36,999 bases of DNA, from positions 1-36,999 of the forward strand of contig SVLY01000022.1 in the NCBI GenBank assembly GCA_015067715.1, given 5' to 3'. The stretch's first letter is position 1, and every line of letters starts with the position of its first letter. The translations under genes were made by a program, and so were the position numbers. This DNA comes from Oscillospiraceae bacterium. GTDB lineage: Bacteria > Bacillota > Clostridia > Oscillospirales > QAMX01. The notes beneath the pieces are model-generated. The model searched no databases and was not told where the DNA came from. It saw only the letters and a program-made list of their open reading frames with translations. This document shows positions 1-7,517 of this stretch, one piece after another.

Positions 1-513
1 ATTTTCAAAAACTTTATATTCGTATACTGATTTGCAAATTCGTTCTGTGCTGTTTTTCCATGCTTTGCTATATGCTCGAATTCCCTTAATATGCGAAACG
101 GCACCAATCAAAAACATACCGAAAGAAAAACCAATCATAACGTCCGGTGCAGATGATCCGATGAAAAACACAATCATCAAAACACAAAGCACGGTAAAAT
201 TTATAGGTCTTTTATAAATGTTCTTTCTTTGTAAACGATATATTTCATCCAATTCATCCTTTGAAAAAACAAACTGATATAATTCGTTCGGTTGAATTTC
301 TGAATTTTGTTCTTTGCTTTCAGAATTCAATATTTCATCAACTGATATTTCAAATATATCACTCAGTCGCAATAAATTATCAATCGTCGGAACAGTTTGA
401 TCATTTTCCCATAGACTAATTGTCTGTCGGCTTACAAGCAACTTTTGCCCGAGCTCTTCTTGCGACATTCCAAGTTGCTTTCTATATGCTTGTATTTTTT
501 CACCAACTGTCAT
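1..513 (-). CDS. XRE-family HTH transcriptional regulator with two membrane segments (C-terminus cut by window edge)
   Basis: The 171 readable codons run off the window without a stop. Residues 1-60 form a classic Cro/CI-type helix-turn-helix (MTVGEKIQAYRKQLGMSQEE, then SRQTISLWEND), in the family that binds operator DNA as a dimer. A polar linker follows. Two hydrophobic stretches come next (FTVLCVLMIVFFIGSS and VMIGFSFGMFLIGAVS), so the protein is probably membrane-anchored. The ATG is preceded by AAAAGGAGGCGAC, a strong ribosome site. Codon use is AT-rich, unlike the genes further right, which suggests accessory DNA. Its target cannot be told from the window. HTH-plus-two-TM proteins of this kind are common in Clostridia and often uncharacterised. 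Confidence 0.88.
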   Translation of the reverse strand, partial: MTVGEKIQAYRKQLGMSQEELGQKLLVSRQTISLWENDQTVPTIDNLLRLSDIFEISVDEILNSESKEQNSEIQPNELYQFVFSKDELDEIYRLQRKNIYKRPINFTVLCVLMIVFFIGSSAPDVMIGFSFGMFLIGAVSHIKGIRAYSKAWKNSTERICKSVYEYKVFEN

Positions 514-539
514 AAAAGTCGCCTCCTTTTCTTGACATA

Positions 540-565
540 ATTATAGCAGAAAACGCTTTATAATG
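540..565 (-). promoter_or_regulatory. Extended -10 promoter of the XRE gene
   Basis: Read on the minus strand there is TGCTATAAT: a perfect -10 (540-545) with an extended TGn. TTCCAT lies 17 bases upstream as a poor -35. It sits about 27 bases from the start codon. A TTGACA further upstream is not at a useful spacing. Confidence 0.6.
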
Positions 566-632
566 GAAGAATATATTACTTGATTTTGTCAAGCGACACT
601 TGCAGCACAACTTTTTTAGTTTAAGTCCTCCC

Positions 633-653
633 CAAAGGTCATTTTTGGGGAAA
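633..653. other. Small perfect hairpin between the XRE gene and the tRNA-derived repeats
   Basis: CCCCAAA and TTTGGGG form a 7-bp stem around a 7-base loop. On the minus strand it follows tRNA-derived repeat copy 1, where copy 2 and the real tRNA have terminators, but no clear U-run follows it. It may be a decayed terminator. Confidence 0.4.
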
Positions 654-681
654 TGATATCTTTTTCGGTTCGCATTGTTGG

Positions 682-824
682 TTGCGGAGACCGGATTTGA
701 ACCAATGGTCTTGCACACTCGCGGCTCTGACACGCCACCGGCGTGTCATTCACTACCGCTCGTGCCGCTCGCTTTCGCTCGCTGCCTTCGAGTTATTCGC
801 CCTTCGGGCTCATAACCCGAAAAA
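682..824 (-). repeat. tRNA-fMet-derived repeat, copy 1
   Basis: Read on the minus strand, the unit begins with an inverted copy of the initiator-tRNA anticodon arm (CGGGTTATGAGCCCG). A GC-rich core of about 100 bases follows, including the hairpin GACACGCC/GGCGTGTC. It ends with a tRNA-fMet-like 3' end: GACCATTGGTTCAAATCCGG plus the acceptor strand TCTCCGCA. The full tRNA at 1132-1205 has the same T-loop and acceptor strand in the same orientation. Copy 2 at 897-1064 shares nearly all of the core. A gene caller may report an open frame here, but the sequence is repeat, not protein. Confidence 0.75.
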
Positions 825-851
825 GACGAGGTTTAAGCCTATCCGTAGTCG

Positions 852-887
852 AAAAAAAGACCACCTACGATGGGGTGGTCTTTTTTT
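852..887. terminator. Bidirectional rho-independent terminator between the two tRNA-derived repeats
   Basis: AAAAAAAGACCACC (852-865) pairs perfectly with GGTGGTCTTTTTTT (874-887), a 14-bp stem with A and T tracts on both sides. On the minus strand it lies directly after copy 2, in the position a tRNA gene's terminator would take. Confidence 0.8.
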
Positions 888-896
888 CGAATTGCT

Positions 897-1064
897 TCGA
901 CCGGATTTGAACCAATGGTCTTGCCGGATTCTCTGCGGAGAATCCGGCTTCGGTCACACTCGCGGCTCTTCCCACGCCACTGGCGTGTCATTCACTACCG
1001 CTCGTGCCGCTCGCTTTCGCTCGCTGCCTTCGAGTTATTCGCCCTTCGGGCTCATAACCCGAAA
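897..1064 (-). repeat. tRNA-fMet-derived repeat, copy 2 (with extra hairpin)
   Basis: This copy has the same layout as the copy at 682-824: an inverted anticodon arm at the 1046-1064 end, the shared GC-rich core, and the T-arm at 899-920. The acceptor strand is lost (CTTCG replaces TTGCGGAG). A perfect hairpin, GCCGGATTCTC / GAGAATCCGGC, is inserted next to the T-arm at about 913-938. The rest of the core is nearly identical to copy 1, differing mainly around the GACACGCC hairpin. Confidence 0.75.
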
Positions 1065-1090
1065 TAATACACAAAGACCCTGTCTGTGAT

Positions 1091-1130
1091 ATAAAATAAA
1101 CCCCATCCGTTTGGATGGGGTTTATTTTAT
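1091..1130. terminator. Terminator of the tRNA-fMet gene
   Basis: An 18-bp perfect stem (1091-1108 with 1113-1130) closes a 4-base loop. Its core is ACCCCATCC / GGATGGGGT with A/T-rich tails on both sides, so it can stop transcription in either direction. It starts two bases after the 3' end of the tRNA. Confidence 0.9.
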
Positions 1131-1131
1131 A

Positions 1132-1205
<74 letters not shown>

Positions 1206-1211
1206 AGTATT

Positions 1212-1240
1212 ATTATACCCTAAGTGAAGGCGTTTGTCAA
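1212..1240 (-). promoter_or_regulatory. Consensus sigma-A promoter of tRNA-fMet
   Basis: Minus-strand TTGACA (1235-1240), exactly 17 bases, then TATAAT (1212-1217) preceded by GG. Both hexamers match consensus, as expected for a stable RNA gene. The tRNA 5' end lies seven bases past the -10. Confidence 0.9.
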
Positions 1241-1304
1241 CCCCTTTTTTTCATCCGGCGAAAAATAATGTGCGTGCTGTTTTGACATGATGCGACCCTT
1301 GCCG

Positions 1305-1333
1305 TTGACTTGTTCCCCCAAAAAGAGTATAAT
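1305..1333 (+). promoter_or_regulatory. Sigma-A promoter of the zinc-ribbon membrane protein
   Basis: TTGACT (1305-1310), a 17-base spacer, TATAAT (1328-1333). The start codon is 36 bases downstream. Confidence 0.85.
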
Positions 1334-1369
1334 AACGCTATACATAATACTTTTCAGGAGACAGATAAA

Positions 1370-1975
1370 ATGAGAGACGTTGCCAGAGTATTTATCAAGA
1401 TCGGCATGTATGCCGGAATTATTTTTGTTTTCCCCTTTATTATCGGCAGAAAAAAGCTCAGAAAAATGGATGCCGGTGAGCCCCTTACCACGGGAGACAA
1501 GGTCATTATTCTGATGTTTGTCAACACCATCGGCGGTATTCTTCTGCTCTGTGACGGCGAAGACGCACCCGCCGCTCCCGCTCCCGCTTACGAGAGCTAT
1601 TCCGCACCTGCCAGGCCCGTTGAGCCTGCCGCACCCGTCAGACCTGCCGAGCCCGTTGCTCCGGCCAAGCCCGCTCCTGCGGTCTACGCTCCCGCTCCTG
1701 CAACAAACGCAACCGTCTACGCGCCCGTTTCCGCTCCCAAGCCCGCCGAGCCCGTTGCCCCTGCCGCTCCCAAGGCCGCAGAGCCCGTTGCACCCTCCGT
1801 TCCCAAGGCAAGCGAGCTCCACTGCCCCGCCTGCGGCGCAAAGCTTATGGCCGGCGCGGCCTTCTGCTCTGCCTGCGGCAAAAAGCTCCCCCCTGCAAAG
1901 AATTTCTGCCTGACCTGCGGAACCGAGCTTCCCGCAAACGCCGCCTTCTGCCACAAGTGCGGCGCAAAGCAGTAA
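1370..1975 (+). CDS. Membrane protein with Ala/Pro-rich linker and two C-terminal zinc ribbons
   Basis: The 201-residue protein starts at the ATG at 1370, which follows CAGGAG; an upstream in-frame start at 1310 would overlap the promoter. Two hydrophobic segments (about residues 9-27 and 44-62) flank a short basic loop. A linker of about 80 residues of Ala/Pro/Val repeats (APAPAYESYSAPARPVEPAA type) follows. Two treble-clef or zinc-ribbon motifs end it: CPACGAKLMAGAAFCSACG and CLTCGTELPANAAFCHKCG, each with paired CxxC. The linker would hold the ribbons away from the membrane. No enzyme motif is visible. Ribbon-bearing membrane proteins of this type are common in Clostridia with unknown roles. 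The gene stands alone, with its own promoter and terminator. Confidence 0.88.
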   Translation: MRDVARVFIKIGMYAGIIFVFPFIIGRKKLRKMDAGEPLTTGDKVIILMFVNTIGGILLLCDGEDAPAAPAPAYESYSAPARPVEPAAPVRPAEPVAPAKPAPAVYAPAPATNATVYAPVSAPKPAEPVAPAAPKAAEPVAPSVPKASELHCPACGAKLMAGAAFCSACGKKLPPAKNFCLTCGTELPANAAFCHKCGAKQ

Positions 1976-1998
1976 ACTAAACATCATCACAAAAAAAT

Positions 1999-2034
1999 TC
2001 ACCTGCCCCCAAGTATTTAGGGCAGGTGATTTTT
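1999..2034. terminator. Bidirectional terminator between convergent genes
   Basis: TCACCTGCCC (1999-2008) pairs with GGGCAGGTGA (2020-2029). An A-run lies upstream and TTTTTT downstream. It serves both the plus-strand zinc-ribbon gene and the minus-strand lipoprotein gene. Confidence 0.88.
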
Positions 2035-3195
2035 TCAGTCTTCGATCATGTGCATCATGGCAAACTCGGGGTCAAAGTCTCCGGAGGTCTTGGTGATGTC
2101 TACCGTGACGGTGTGGTCACCCCTGCGGGCGATGAGCATGACCTCGTAGAGTGTACGCTCTCCGTCAAAGTAGGTCACGGAAATACAGGGAAGGGGCTCA
2201 AGTCCAAAGTCCACCCAGGTGGCGTCCATGGCATATTCCGAATAAAGTGCGGCATACTCTTTTTCAAGGCTTTCGTATGCAAGGTTTGCGTGCTCGGTGA
2301 GGGTGTACTCTGAAAGAACGTCCCCCGTGGCCTCAACGTTGACAATAAAGGTCTCCGTATAGCCGTCTACGGTTCTGGTGGCAAAGGTCTCGGTAAAGGG
2401 ACCGTCCGGAATGCCGTTGGCAAAATAAGCCTCGGTGATGCCCATCATGGAGTAAAGCTCGTCCCGGGTGTAAAACTCCCAGCCGTCGGAAAGCTCGATA
2501 TAGAACCCTGTGAAGTCACTGCTGTAAACGCTTCTGTCGATATAGGGGAAGGAATAGCCACCTGTGCTCACTCCGGCATCCTCCCGCTCCTCGGGATAGA
2601 GCTCGTAATATTCCTCAAGCAGCATATAGCCGTAGTCAAACACCAGCCACTCGCCACCCTTGGGGGCAAGATCCACGTAGCCGATGTATTCTTTTGATAC
2701 GAAAGTTACAACTCCGTTCACGTCCCCTTCAACGTTGGGATCCACCATGGTAAACTCGCAGATGACCGTTGCAACTCCGTCCTCAACGGTGGTCTCGGCG
2801 GCAGTAACGCCGCACTCTTCTATTTTCTCTTTGTAATACTCAAGCAGAATGTCCTCAAGCCCGGGCAAGCCGGCCTCCTCTGCCATAAGCGCAACGTCAT
2901 TCTCCGGCGAAAGATATGCAACGTCCCCGTAGAATTCGCTTTCGGGATCCATATATGCCGCCGCGGCGGCACCGTCGGAGCGGATATAGGCGTTCATAAA
3001 GCCAACGCCGTTATTCCCGATAAGCTCAAGGTCGACCTCGACCTCGTCCTCCGTGGTGGCGACGGTCTGCTCTCCGAAATTTCCAAGGCCGAATTCAGGC
3101 TCGTCCTCACCAAAGACCGCGTCCATTATCAGACCGCAGCCCGAAAGGCCTGCCCCAAGGAGAACGACCAGCAAAAGTGCGATGATCCTTTTCAT
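2035..3195 (-). CDS. Putative lipoprotein, acidic, two-domain
   Basis: The 386-residue protein has an N-terminal lipoprotein signal (MKRIIALLLVVLLGAGLSGC) with lipobox LSGC, so the mature protein should start at Cys20 and be anchored on the outer face of the membrane. An acidic linker follows. Residues about 60-210 (FMNAYIRSDGAAAAAYMDPE onward) look like a small alpha+beta fold of the NTF2/DUF type, with a strand ending WLVFDYGYMLL. Residues about 225-386 (FTGFYIELSDGWEFYTRDEL onward, ending VTVDITKTSGDF) resemble the PsbP/DcrB-like fold seen in bacterial lipoproteins; this is by pattern only. No catalytic motif is seen. The substrate is unknown. Confidence 0.85.
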   Translation of the reverse strand: MKRIIALLLVVLLGAGLSGCGLIMDAVFGEDEPEFGLGNFGEQTVATTEDEVEVDLELIGNNGVGFMNAYIRSDGAAAAAYMDPESEFYGDVAYLSPENDVALMAEEAGLPGLEDILLEYYKEKIEECGVTAAETTVEDGVATVICEFTMVDPNVEGDVNGVVTFVSKEYIGYVDLAPKGGEWLVFDYGYMLLEEYYELYPEEREDAGVSTGGYSFPYIDRSVYSSDFTGFYIELSDGWEFYTRDELYSMMGITEAYFANGIPDGPFTETFATRTVDGYTETFIVNVEATGDVLSEYTLTEHANLAYESLEKEYAALYSEYAMDATWVDFGLEPLPCISVTYFDGERTLYEVMLIARRGDHTVTVDITKTSGDFDPEFAMMHMIED

Positions 3196-3237
3196 ATCTT
3201 TTTTCCCTCTCTCTTTTTTCTGTGCGTAACAGACTAT

Positions 3238-3266
3238 ATTCTACCATATTTCCGCCCAGTTAACAA
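3238..3266 (-). promoter_or_regulatory. Promoter of the lipoprotein gene at 2035-3195
   Basis: Minus-strand TTGTTA (3261-3266), a 17-base spacer, TAGAAT (3238-3243). Both hexamers are imperfect but the spacing matches the other promoters in the window. Confidence 0.55.
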
Positions 3267-3285
3267 GCCCTCCCGGGTTCGTCCC

Positions 3286-3314
3286 TTGAAAAACAGCCTG
3301 TCCTGTGATATAAT
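3286..3314 (+). promoter_or_regulatory. Promoter of the MazG-like gene
   Basis: TTGAAA (3286-3291), 17 bases, TATAAT (3309-3314). TGTGA precedes the -10, giving the TGTGATATAAT string also found before the gene at 3815. Confidence 0.85.
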
Positions 3315-3340
3315 CTGTTTTGAAAGGGGGCGGTTCACCC

Positions 3341-3658
3341 ATGGACGGAAAGACCACCGTCGGCTATCTTCAGAAATATATCGCATCAAAGGACTATCAC
3401 CCGGAGCTTAAGGAGACCTATTTTCTCAAGCTCAGCGAAGAGGTTGGCGAGCTTGCACAGGCCATGCGGAAAGACCGGCTCCGCCGCCCCGGGGACGGCA
3501 TAAAGGGCACCATCGACGAGGAGCTGTGGGACATAATGTACTACCTCGTCGCCCTTGCAAACTGCTACGGAATTGACCTTGAAGAGGCGATCCGGGACAA
3601 AGAGGCAATAAACAACGTAAAATACAACACCGGCAAGGTCTTTGAAGAGAACCGGTGA
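3341..3658 (+). CDS. MazG-like nucleotide pyrophosphohydrolase
   Basis: The 105-residue all-helical protein is of the MazG/dUTPase-like NTP-PPase superfamily, which hydrolyses nucleoside triphosphates to monophosphate and pyrophosphate, often clearing non-canonical nucleotides. The Mg-binding signature is present: EEVGE (E33, E34, E37) and, after a loop, ELWD (E61, D64). Length matches single-domain members. The ATG at 3341 follows AAAGGGGG at good spacing; an upstream TTG at 3320 lacks a ribosome site. The gene is monocistronic, with its own promoter and a terminator at 3665. The exact nucleotide substrate cannot be told. Confidence 0.88.
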   Translation: MDGKTTVGYLQKYIASKDYHPELKETYFLKLSEEVGELAQAMRKDRLRRPGDGIKGTIDEELWDIMYYLVALANCYGIDLEEAIRDKEAINNVKYNTGKVFEENR

Positions 3659-3664
3659 ACTCAG

Positions 3665-3707
3665 GCCCTGCGGAAAAACCAAAATTTCCCCGGGGCTTTT
3701 ATTTTTT
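3665..3707 (+). terminator. Rho-independent terminator after the MazG-like gene
   Basis: GCCCTGCGG (3665-3673) pairs with CCCCGGGGC (3688-3696) with one mismatch and one G-U pair, followed by TTTTATTTTTT. Confidence 0.75.
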
Positions 3708-3708
3708 C

Positions 3709-3737
3709 TTGCACATAAAATTGAGCTGTGATATAAT
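3709..3737 (+). promoter_or_regulatory. Promoter of the Gfo/Idh/MocA gene at 3815
   Basis: TTGCAC (3709-3714), 17 bases, TATAAT (3732-3737), again preceded by TGTGA. A leader of about 70 bases follows, with a small hairpin (CCCAAC... GTTGGG, near 3782-3798) just ahead of the ribosome site. Confidence 0.85.
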
Positions 3738-3814
3738 TTACAAAAAGGGGTATTGACGGGTCCCGAAACAAAATCTCCGTCCCCAACAGGAGTTGGGAAA
3801 CAAAAAGGAGTTAA

Positions 3815-5044
3815 ATGGCACTCAGGTTCGGCATTATGGGAGCCGGAAGAGGCTCTAACTTTATCAGCTCTCTGAAAGCTTCCGGAGCAGAGGTCGTCGC
3901 CATATGCGACAGCAACGAGAAAAAGCTTGCCCGTGTCCTGTCAGAAAACCCCGCCCTTGAAGGAAAGACCTTTACCGATTATGACGAGTTTCTGAAAACA
4001 GACATGGACGGTGTTATCCTTGCAAACTATTTCTGCGAGCACGCCCCCTTTGCAGTGAAAGCTCTTCGGGCAGGAAAGCACGTTTTGAGCGAGACCATGT
4101 CCAACATAACCATGGCCCAGGGCGTTGAGCTTGTCCGCGCCGTTGAGGAGACCGGAAAGATCTACGGACTTCTCGAAAACTATCCCTACACAAAACCCAA
4201 CATGGCAATGGAAGCCCTGTACAAAACGGGAAAGCTGGGAAAAATCGTCTACGGTGAGGGTGAATACGTTCATCCCATGGATGCCTGGGAGCAGAATTTC
4301 ATGGCCCCCAATCCCCTCCACTGGAGAAACTGGACTCCCAGAACCTATTACACCACCCACGGACTTGCGCCCATAATGCAGATGACGGACTGTATGCCCA
4401 CACGTGTCACCGCCATGGCCGCCTTTGCCCCTGAAGTGGCAAAAAACACCGCACTGAACACCGGTGACGCGGCGGCAATACTTATGATCCAGACCGATAA
4501 CGATGCAGTCTTCCGCGTAAGCGGTTGGTCCCAGTTCTTCCCCCACGGCAACAACTACCGGCTTTGCTGCACCAAGGGCGGTTGCCAGATAAACCACGCC
4601 ACAGGCCAGATGCGCATCGGCTATGCAAAGGCCGCAAAGCCCGACGACGTTGAGCTGCTCGATGCAGACTACGATTACGATTGGCCCGACCCCGAGCTTG
4701 GCAAATACGCCGAACAGGCCGGTCACGGCGGCTCGGACTTCTGGGTGATCTACTATTTCGTGAAAGCCATCGAAAAAGGCGAAAACCCCTATTGGAACGT
4801 TTACCGCGCAACCGCCATGGCCTCCTGCGCCATACTCGCCTGGCGAAGCATCCTCAACGGCAACATCCCCTACGATATCCCGGATTTTTCCAAAGAAGAA
4901 GTGCGCAAGCTTTGGGAAAACGACAGGATCTCCCCCTACCCCGACGAAAACGGAAACGTAGACATTCGCTGTTCCTCCAAACCCTATGCCCCCACAGAAG
5001 AGGATCTGGCCTATGCCAGAGCTCAGTGGGAAAGAGAACAGTAA
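3815..5044 (+). CDS. Gfo/Idh/MocA-family NAD(P)-dependent oxidoreductase, GH109-like branch
   Basis: The 409-residue protein begins with a Rossmann fold (RFGIMGAGRGSNFISSL, glycine-rich GxGxxG-type loop). It has the family's GKHVLSE region, where EKP is the usual motif, so the catalytic Lys-Pro is missing. The C-terminal half carries EGEYVHP and YYTTHGLAPIMQMTD, laid out like GYRHDL and YPTHQLGPI in the gene at 34792. That layout fits GH109-type enzymes, which use bound NAD in a redox-assisted glycosidase cycle. The alternative is a sugar dehydrogenase. No signal peptide, so cytoplasmic. The start has AAAGGAG six bases upstream. A GH30 gene with its own promoter follows in the same direction. 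Confidence 0.85.
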   Translation: MALRFGIMGAGRGSNFISSLKASGAEVVAICDSNEKKLARVLSENPALEGKTFTDYDEFLKTDMDGVILANYFCEHAPFAVKALRAGKHVLSETMSNITMAQGVELVRAVEETGKIYGLLENYPYTKPNMAMEALYKTGKLGKIVYGEGEYVHPMDAWEQNFMAPNPLHWRNWTPRTYYTTHGLAPIMQMTDCMPTRVTAMAAFAPEVAKNTALNTGDAAAILMIQTDNDAVFRVSGWSQFFPHGNNYRLCCTKGGCQINHATGQMRIGYAKAAKPDDVELLDADYDYDWPDPELGKYAEQAGHGGSDFWVIYYFVKAIEKGENPYWNVYRATAMASCAILAWRSILNGNIPYDIPDFSKEEVRKLWENDRISPYPDENGNVDIRCSSKPYAPTEEDLAYARAQWEREQ

Positions 5045-5073
5045 ACAATACCGACCATGTTTTTCACAGTTGC

Positions 5074-5102
5074 TTTACACACGTCCATGGATATGATATA
5101 AT
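5074..5102 (+). promoter_or_regulatory. Promoter of the GH30 gene
   Basis: TTTACA (5074-5079), 17 bases, TATAAT (5097-5102), with TATGA before the -10. Confidence 0.8.
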
Positions 5103-5141
5103 ATTTAAAAATCAACCGAAAGCCCTGAGGAACTCTTAAAA

Positions 5142-6413
5142 ATGTTTATAACCAGCACAGAAACCTCCCCCTGGCACCGGGGAACGACCTCCGCAAAAAA
5201 CGGCATTGCCCTTTCCCTCGGAAAGGAAAAACAGACCGTCCGCGGCTTTGGCACCTGCTTTTCCGAGCTTTCCGCCCTTGCCTTAAACGACCTTTCCCCC
5301 GAGGACAGAGCCGCCTGTCTGGACGAGCTTTTTGACGGGGACAAGTGTAATTTCAACTTCTGCCGCACCCCCATCGGCGCCAGCGATTTTTCAACCGATT
5401 TTTACTCCTACGCCGAGACCGAATACGACTACGCCATGGAGCATTTCTCCGTGGAACGGGACAAAAAGCTGCTTTTACCCCTGATCGCCCAGGGCGTCTC
5501 CCGTCAGGCAGATATGCAGATGTTCGCATCTCCCTGGTGTCCGCCCCTTTGGATGAAGACAAAAAAGGCCTACAGCTTCGGCGTTTTTGACCGCACCGAG
5601 GAAAATTACAAGGCCTACGCCCTGTATTTCAGAAAATACATGGAAGAATATAAAAAGCTGGGCGTTCCCCTCACCTTTGTTGCGCCCCAGAACGAGCCCT
5701 GCAGCAACCAGGTCTTTCCCTCCTGCGTGTGGCACGGGTCGGACATGGCAGAGTTTATCGGCAATTACCTTGGACCCGCCCTCGAGGGCACGGGAGTTGA
5801 CATTCTCTTCGGCACCATAAACGGTCCCGAGACCGACAGCCGCTATCTCACCACCAGATTCTGCGACTACCTCGGTGTTGCCATGCTCAACGAAAAGGCA
5901 CGAAAGTATATCAAGGCCGTCACCTACCAGTGGGCAGGAAAATACGCCCTTGCGGACACCCACGACAATTTCCCGGAGCTCGAGATAATCCAGAGCGAAA
6001 GCGAATGCGGCGACAGTGAAAACACCTGGGCTCAGATGATGTACATCTTTGAGCTCATGCAGATGTATTTCCGCTTTGGCGCATCGGCCTACGTCTACTG
6101 GAACCTTGCCCTTTTCAGGGGACAGTCCAGCACCTGGGGCTGGAAGCAGAATTCCCTCATCACCGTTGAAAACGGAAAGGCAGAGTTCACTCCCGAGTTC
6201 TACCTTATGAAGCATTTCTCACACTTTGTCCGCCGTGGAGCAAAATACGTCCGCACCCTGGGCGAGTTTTCCTCCAACTGCGTCACCTTCAGAAATCCCG
6301 ACGGGGGCTGCGTCAGCATAATCGCAAACCCCTACCCCTTTGAGGTGACCGTCACCCTCGAAGGCCGCTCTTACCTCCTTGAGCCCCGCTCCGTCAGCAC
6401 GGTCACGTTCTGA
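5142..6413 (+). CDS. Glycoside hydrolase family 30 enzyme, cytoplasmic
   Basis: The 423-residue protein has the GH30 layout: a beta/alpha barrel with a side beta-sandwich. The family hydrolyses beta-glucosidic, beta-xylosidic or beta-1,6-glucan bonds with retention. The entry motif VRGFGTCFSE matches the family's GFGGAxSE-like strand. The acid/base is E185 in APQNEPC. The nucleophile is probably E286 in IIQSESECG, aligned with the SEAC motif of human glucocerebrosidase. YVYWNLAL is typical of barrel strand 8. A C-terminal strand region (SNCVTFRNPDGGCVSIIANP) completes the sandwich. There is no signal peptide, so it should act on imported glycosides. GAGGAA precedes the ATG. The exact substrate is not readable. 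Confidence 0.92.
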   Translation: MFITSTETSPWHRGTTSAKNGIALSLGKEKQTVRGFGTCFSELSALALNDLSPEDRAACLDELFDGDKCNFNFCRTPIGASDFSTDFYSYAETEYDYAMEHFSVERDKKLLLPLIAQGVSRQADMQMFASPWCPPLWMKTKKAYSFGVFDRTEENYKAYALYFRKYMEEYKKLGVPLTFVAPQNEPCSNQVFPSCVWHGSDMAEFIGNYLGPALEGTGVDILFGTINGPETDSRYLTTRFCDYLGVAMLNEKARKYIKAVTYQWAGKYALADTHDNFPELEIIQSESECGDSENTWAQMMYIFELMQMYFRFGASAYVYWNLALFRGQSSTWGWKQNSLITVENGKAEFTPEFYLMKHFSHFVRRGAKYVRTLGEFSSNCVTFRNPDGGCVSIIANPYPFEVTVTLEGRSYLLEPRSVSTVTF

Positions 6414-6442
6414 TTGACAAGAGCAAAACCCGGTGGTATAAT
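6414..6442 (+). promoter_or_regulatory. Promoter of the SPFH gene, abutting the GH30 stop codon
   Basis: TTGACA (6414-6419) begins at the base after the TGA of the GH30 gene. Then come 17 bases and TATAAT (6437-6442), with TGG before the -10. This is a near-perfect sigma-A promoter, so the SPFH gene need not depend on readthrough. Confidence 0.9.
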
Positions 6443-6474
6443 AAATTCAGAAACAACCGAAAGGAGAACAAAAA

Positions 6475-7434
6475 ATGGAACATCCCGAGCTTCTTTTCAT
6501 CATCCCTGCCGCACTTATTGTGCTCATTCTGCTGCTCTGTCTGAAGATCGTTCCTCAGGCTCACGAGTACGTTCTGGAGCGCCTTGGCAAATACAAGCGC
6601 ACCTGGAGCGCCGGTCTGCATTTTAAGATCCCCGTTATCGACCGCATCGCCAAAAAGGTCACCCTTAAGGAGCAGGTGCTTGACTCTCCTCCCCAGCCCG
6701 TTATCACCAAGGACAACGTCACCATGCAGATAGACACCGTCGTCTATTTCAAGGTCTTCGATGCCAAGCTTTTCACCTACGGCGCCGTCAACCCCATAAG
6801 CGCACTCTCCAACCTCACCGCCACCACCCTGCGTAACATCGTTGGTGAGCTTGAGCTGGACGATACCCTCACCTCCCGCGACACCATAAACGGCAAGATG
6901 ACAGAGATACTCGACTCTGCCACCGACCAGTGGGGCATCAAGGTCAACCGCGTTGAGTTGAAGAACATCATTCCCCCCGCAGAGATCCAGAACGCCATGG
7001 AAAAGCAGATGAAGGCCGAACGCGACCGCCGCGAAACTCTGCTTGAGGCAGAGGGCCACAAGGCCGCCGTTATCACCCGCGCCGAAGGCGACAAGCAGGC
7101 TCTTATTCTCGCCGCCGAAGGTGAGCGTGACGCCCGCATTGCCCGCGCCGAAGGCGAAGCAAAGGCGATCTTCCTTGCCAAAAAGGCCGAAGCCGACGGT
7201 CTTGCTGCCCTTAAGGACGCCGGAGTTGACCTTGCCGTTCTTGAGCTTAAAAAGTACGAAGCTCTTGTCGCAATGTCCAACGGCACCGCCAGCAAGATCA
7301 TTGTCCCCACCGACGCCGTTGAAATGACAAAGGCAAACATCCTCTTCGCAGAGACCACCGGTCTTGGAGACAACACCCCCTCCGCCCCCGCCCCTGCCAA
7401 GGCTGAACCCAAGGCAGACCCCTGCTGCGAGTAA
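6475..7434 (+). CDS. SPFH/band-7 (stomatin/paraslipin-like) membrane protein
   Basis: The 319-residue protein has one N-terminal membrane helix (LLFIIPAALIVLILLLCL). The SPFH domain follows (EYVLERLGKYKRTWSAGLHF, then DNVTMQIDTVVYFKV and LRNIVGELELDDTLTSRDTI). A long Ala/Glu/Lys coiled coil comes next (about residues 175-255, AEGDKQALILAAEGERDARI). The tail is Pro/Ala-rich and ends CCE. Stomatin-like proteins oligomerise in the membrane and organise lipid domains or regulate proteases; a NfeD partner is common but none is next to it here. AAAGGAG precedes the ATG. The gene is transcribed alone, from its own promoter to the terminator at 7453. Confidence 0.93.
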   Translation: MEHPELLFIIPAALIVLILLLCLKIVPQAHEYVLERLGKYKRTWSAGLHFKIPVIDRIAKKVTLKEQVLDSPPQPVITKDNVTMQIDTVVYFKVFDAKLFTYGAVNPISALSNLTATTLRNIVGELELDDTLTSRDTINGKMTEILDSATDQWGIKVNRVELKNIIPPAEIQNAMEKQMKAERDRRETLLEAEGHKAAVITRAEGDKQALILAAEGERDARIARAEGEAKAIFLAKKAEADGLAALKDAGVDLAVLELKKYEALVAMSNGTASKIIVPTDAVEMTKANILFAETTGLGDNTPSAPAPAKAEPKADPCCE

Positions 7435-7452
7435 TATCCCGACACTAACGAC

Positions 7453-7490
7453 AATATCCCGCGGAACCCTGAGTTCCGCGGGATATTTTT
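7453..7490 (+). terminator. Strong terminator after the SPFH gene
   Basis: AATATCCCGCGGAAC (7453-7467) pairs perfectly with GTTCCGCGGGATATT (7473-7487) around a 5-base loop, with a T-run after. It separates convergent genes. Confidence 0.9.
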
Positions 7491-7517
7491 GCAGCCGATT
7501 ATTTATGGTCTGCCGGT

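Noticed and set aside
682-1064. CRISPR-like array
   Set aside because: There are only two units, long and unevenly spaced, made of tRNA pieces, with no short regular repeats and no cas genes.
682-1089. Open frame of 135 codons in the tRNA-derived repeats
   Set aside because: It runs through two repeat copies and a terminator; the repeated peptide comes from the DNA repeat.
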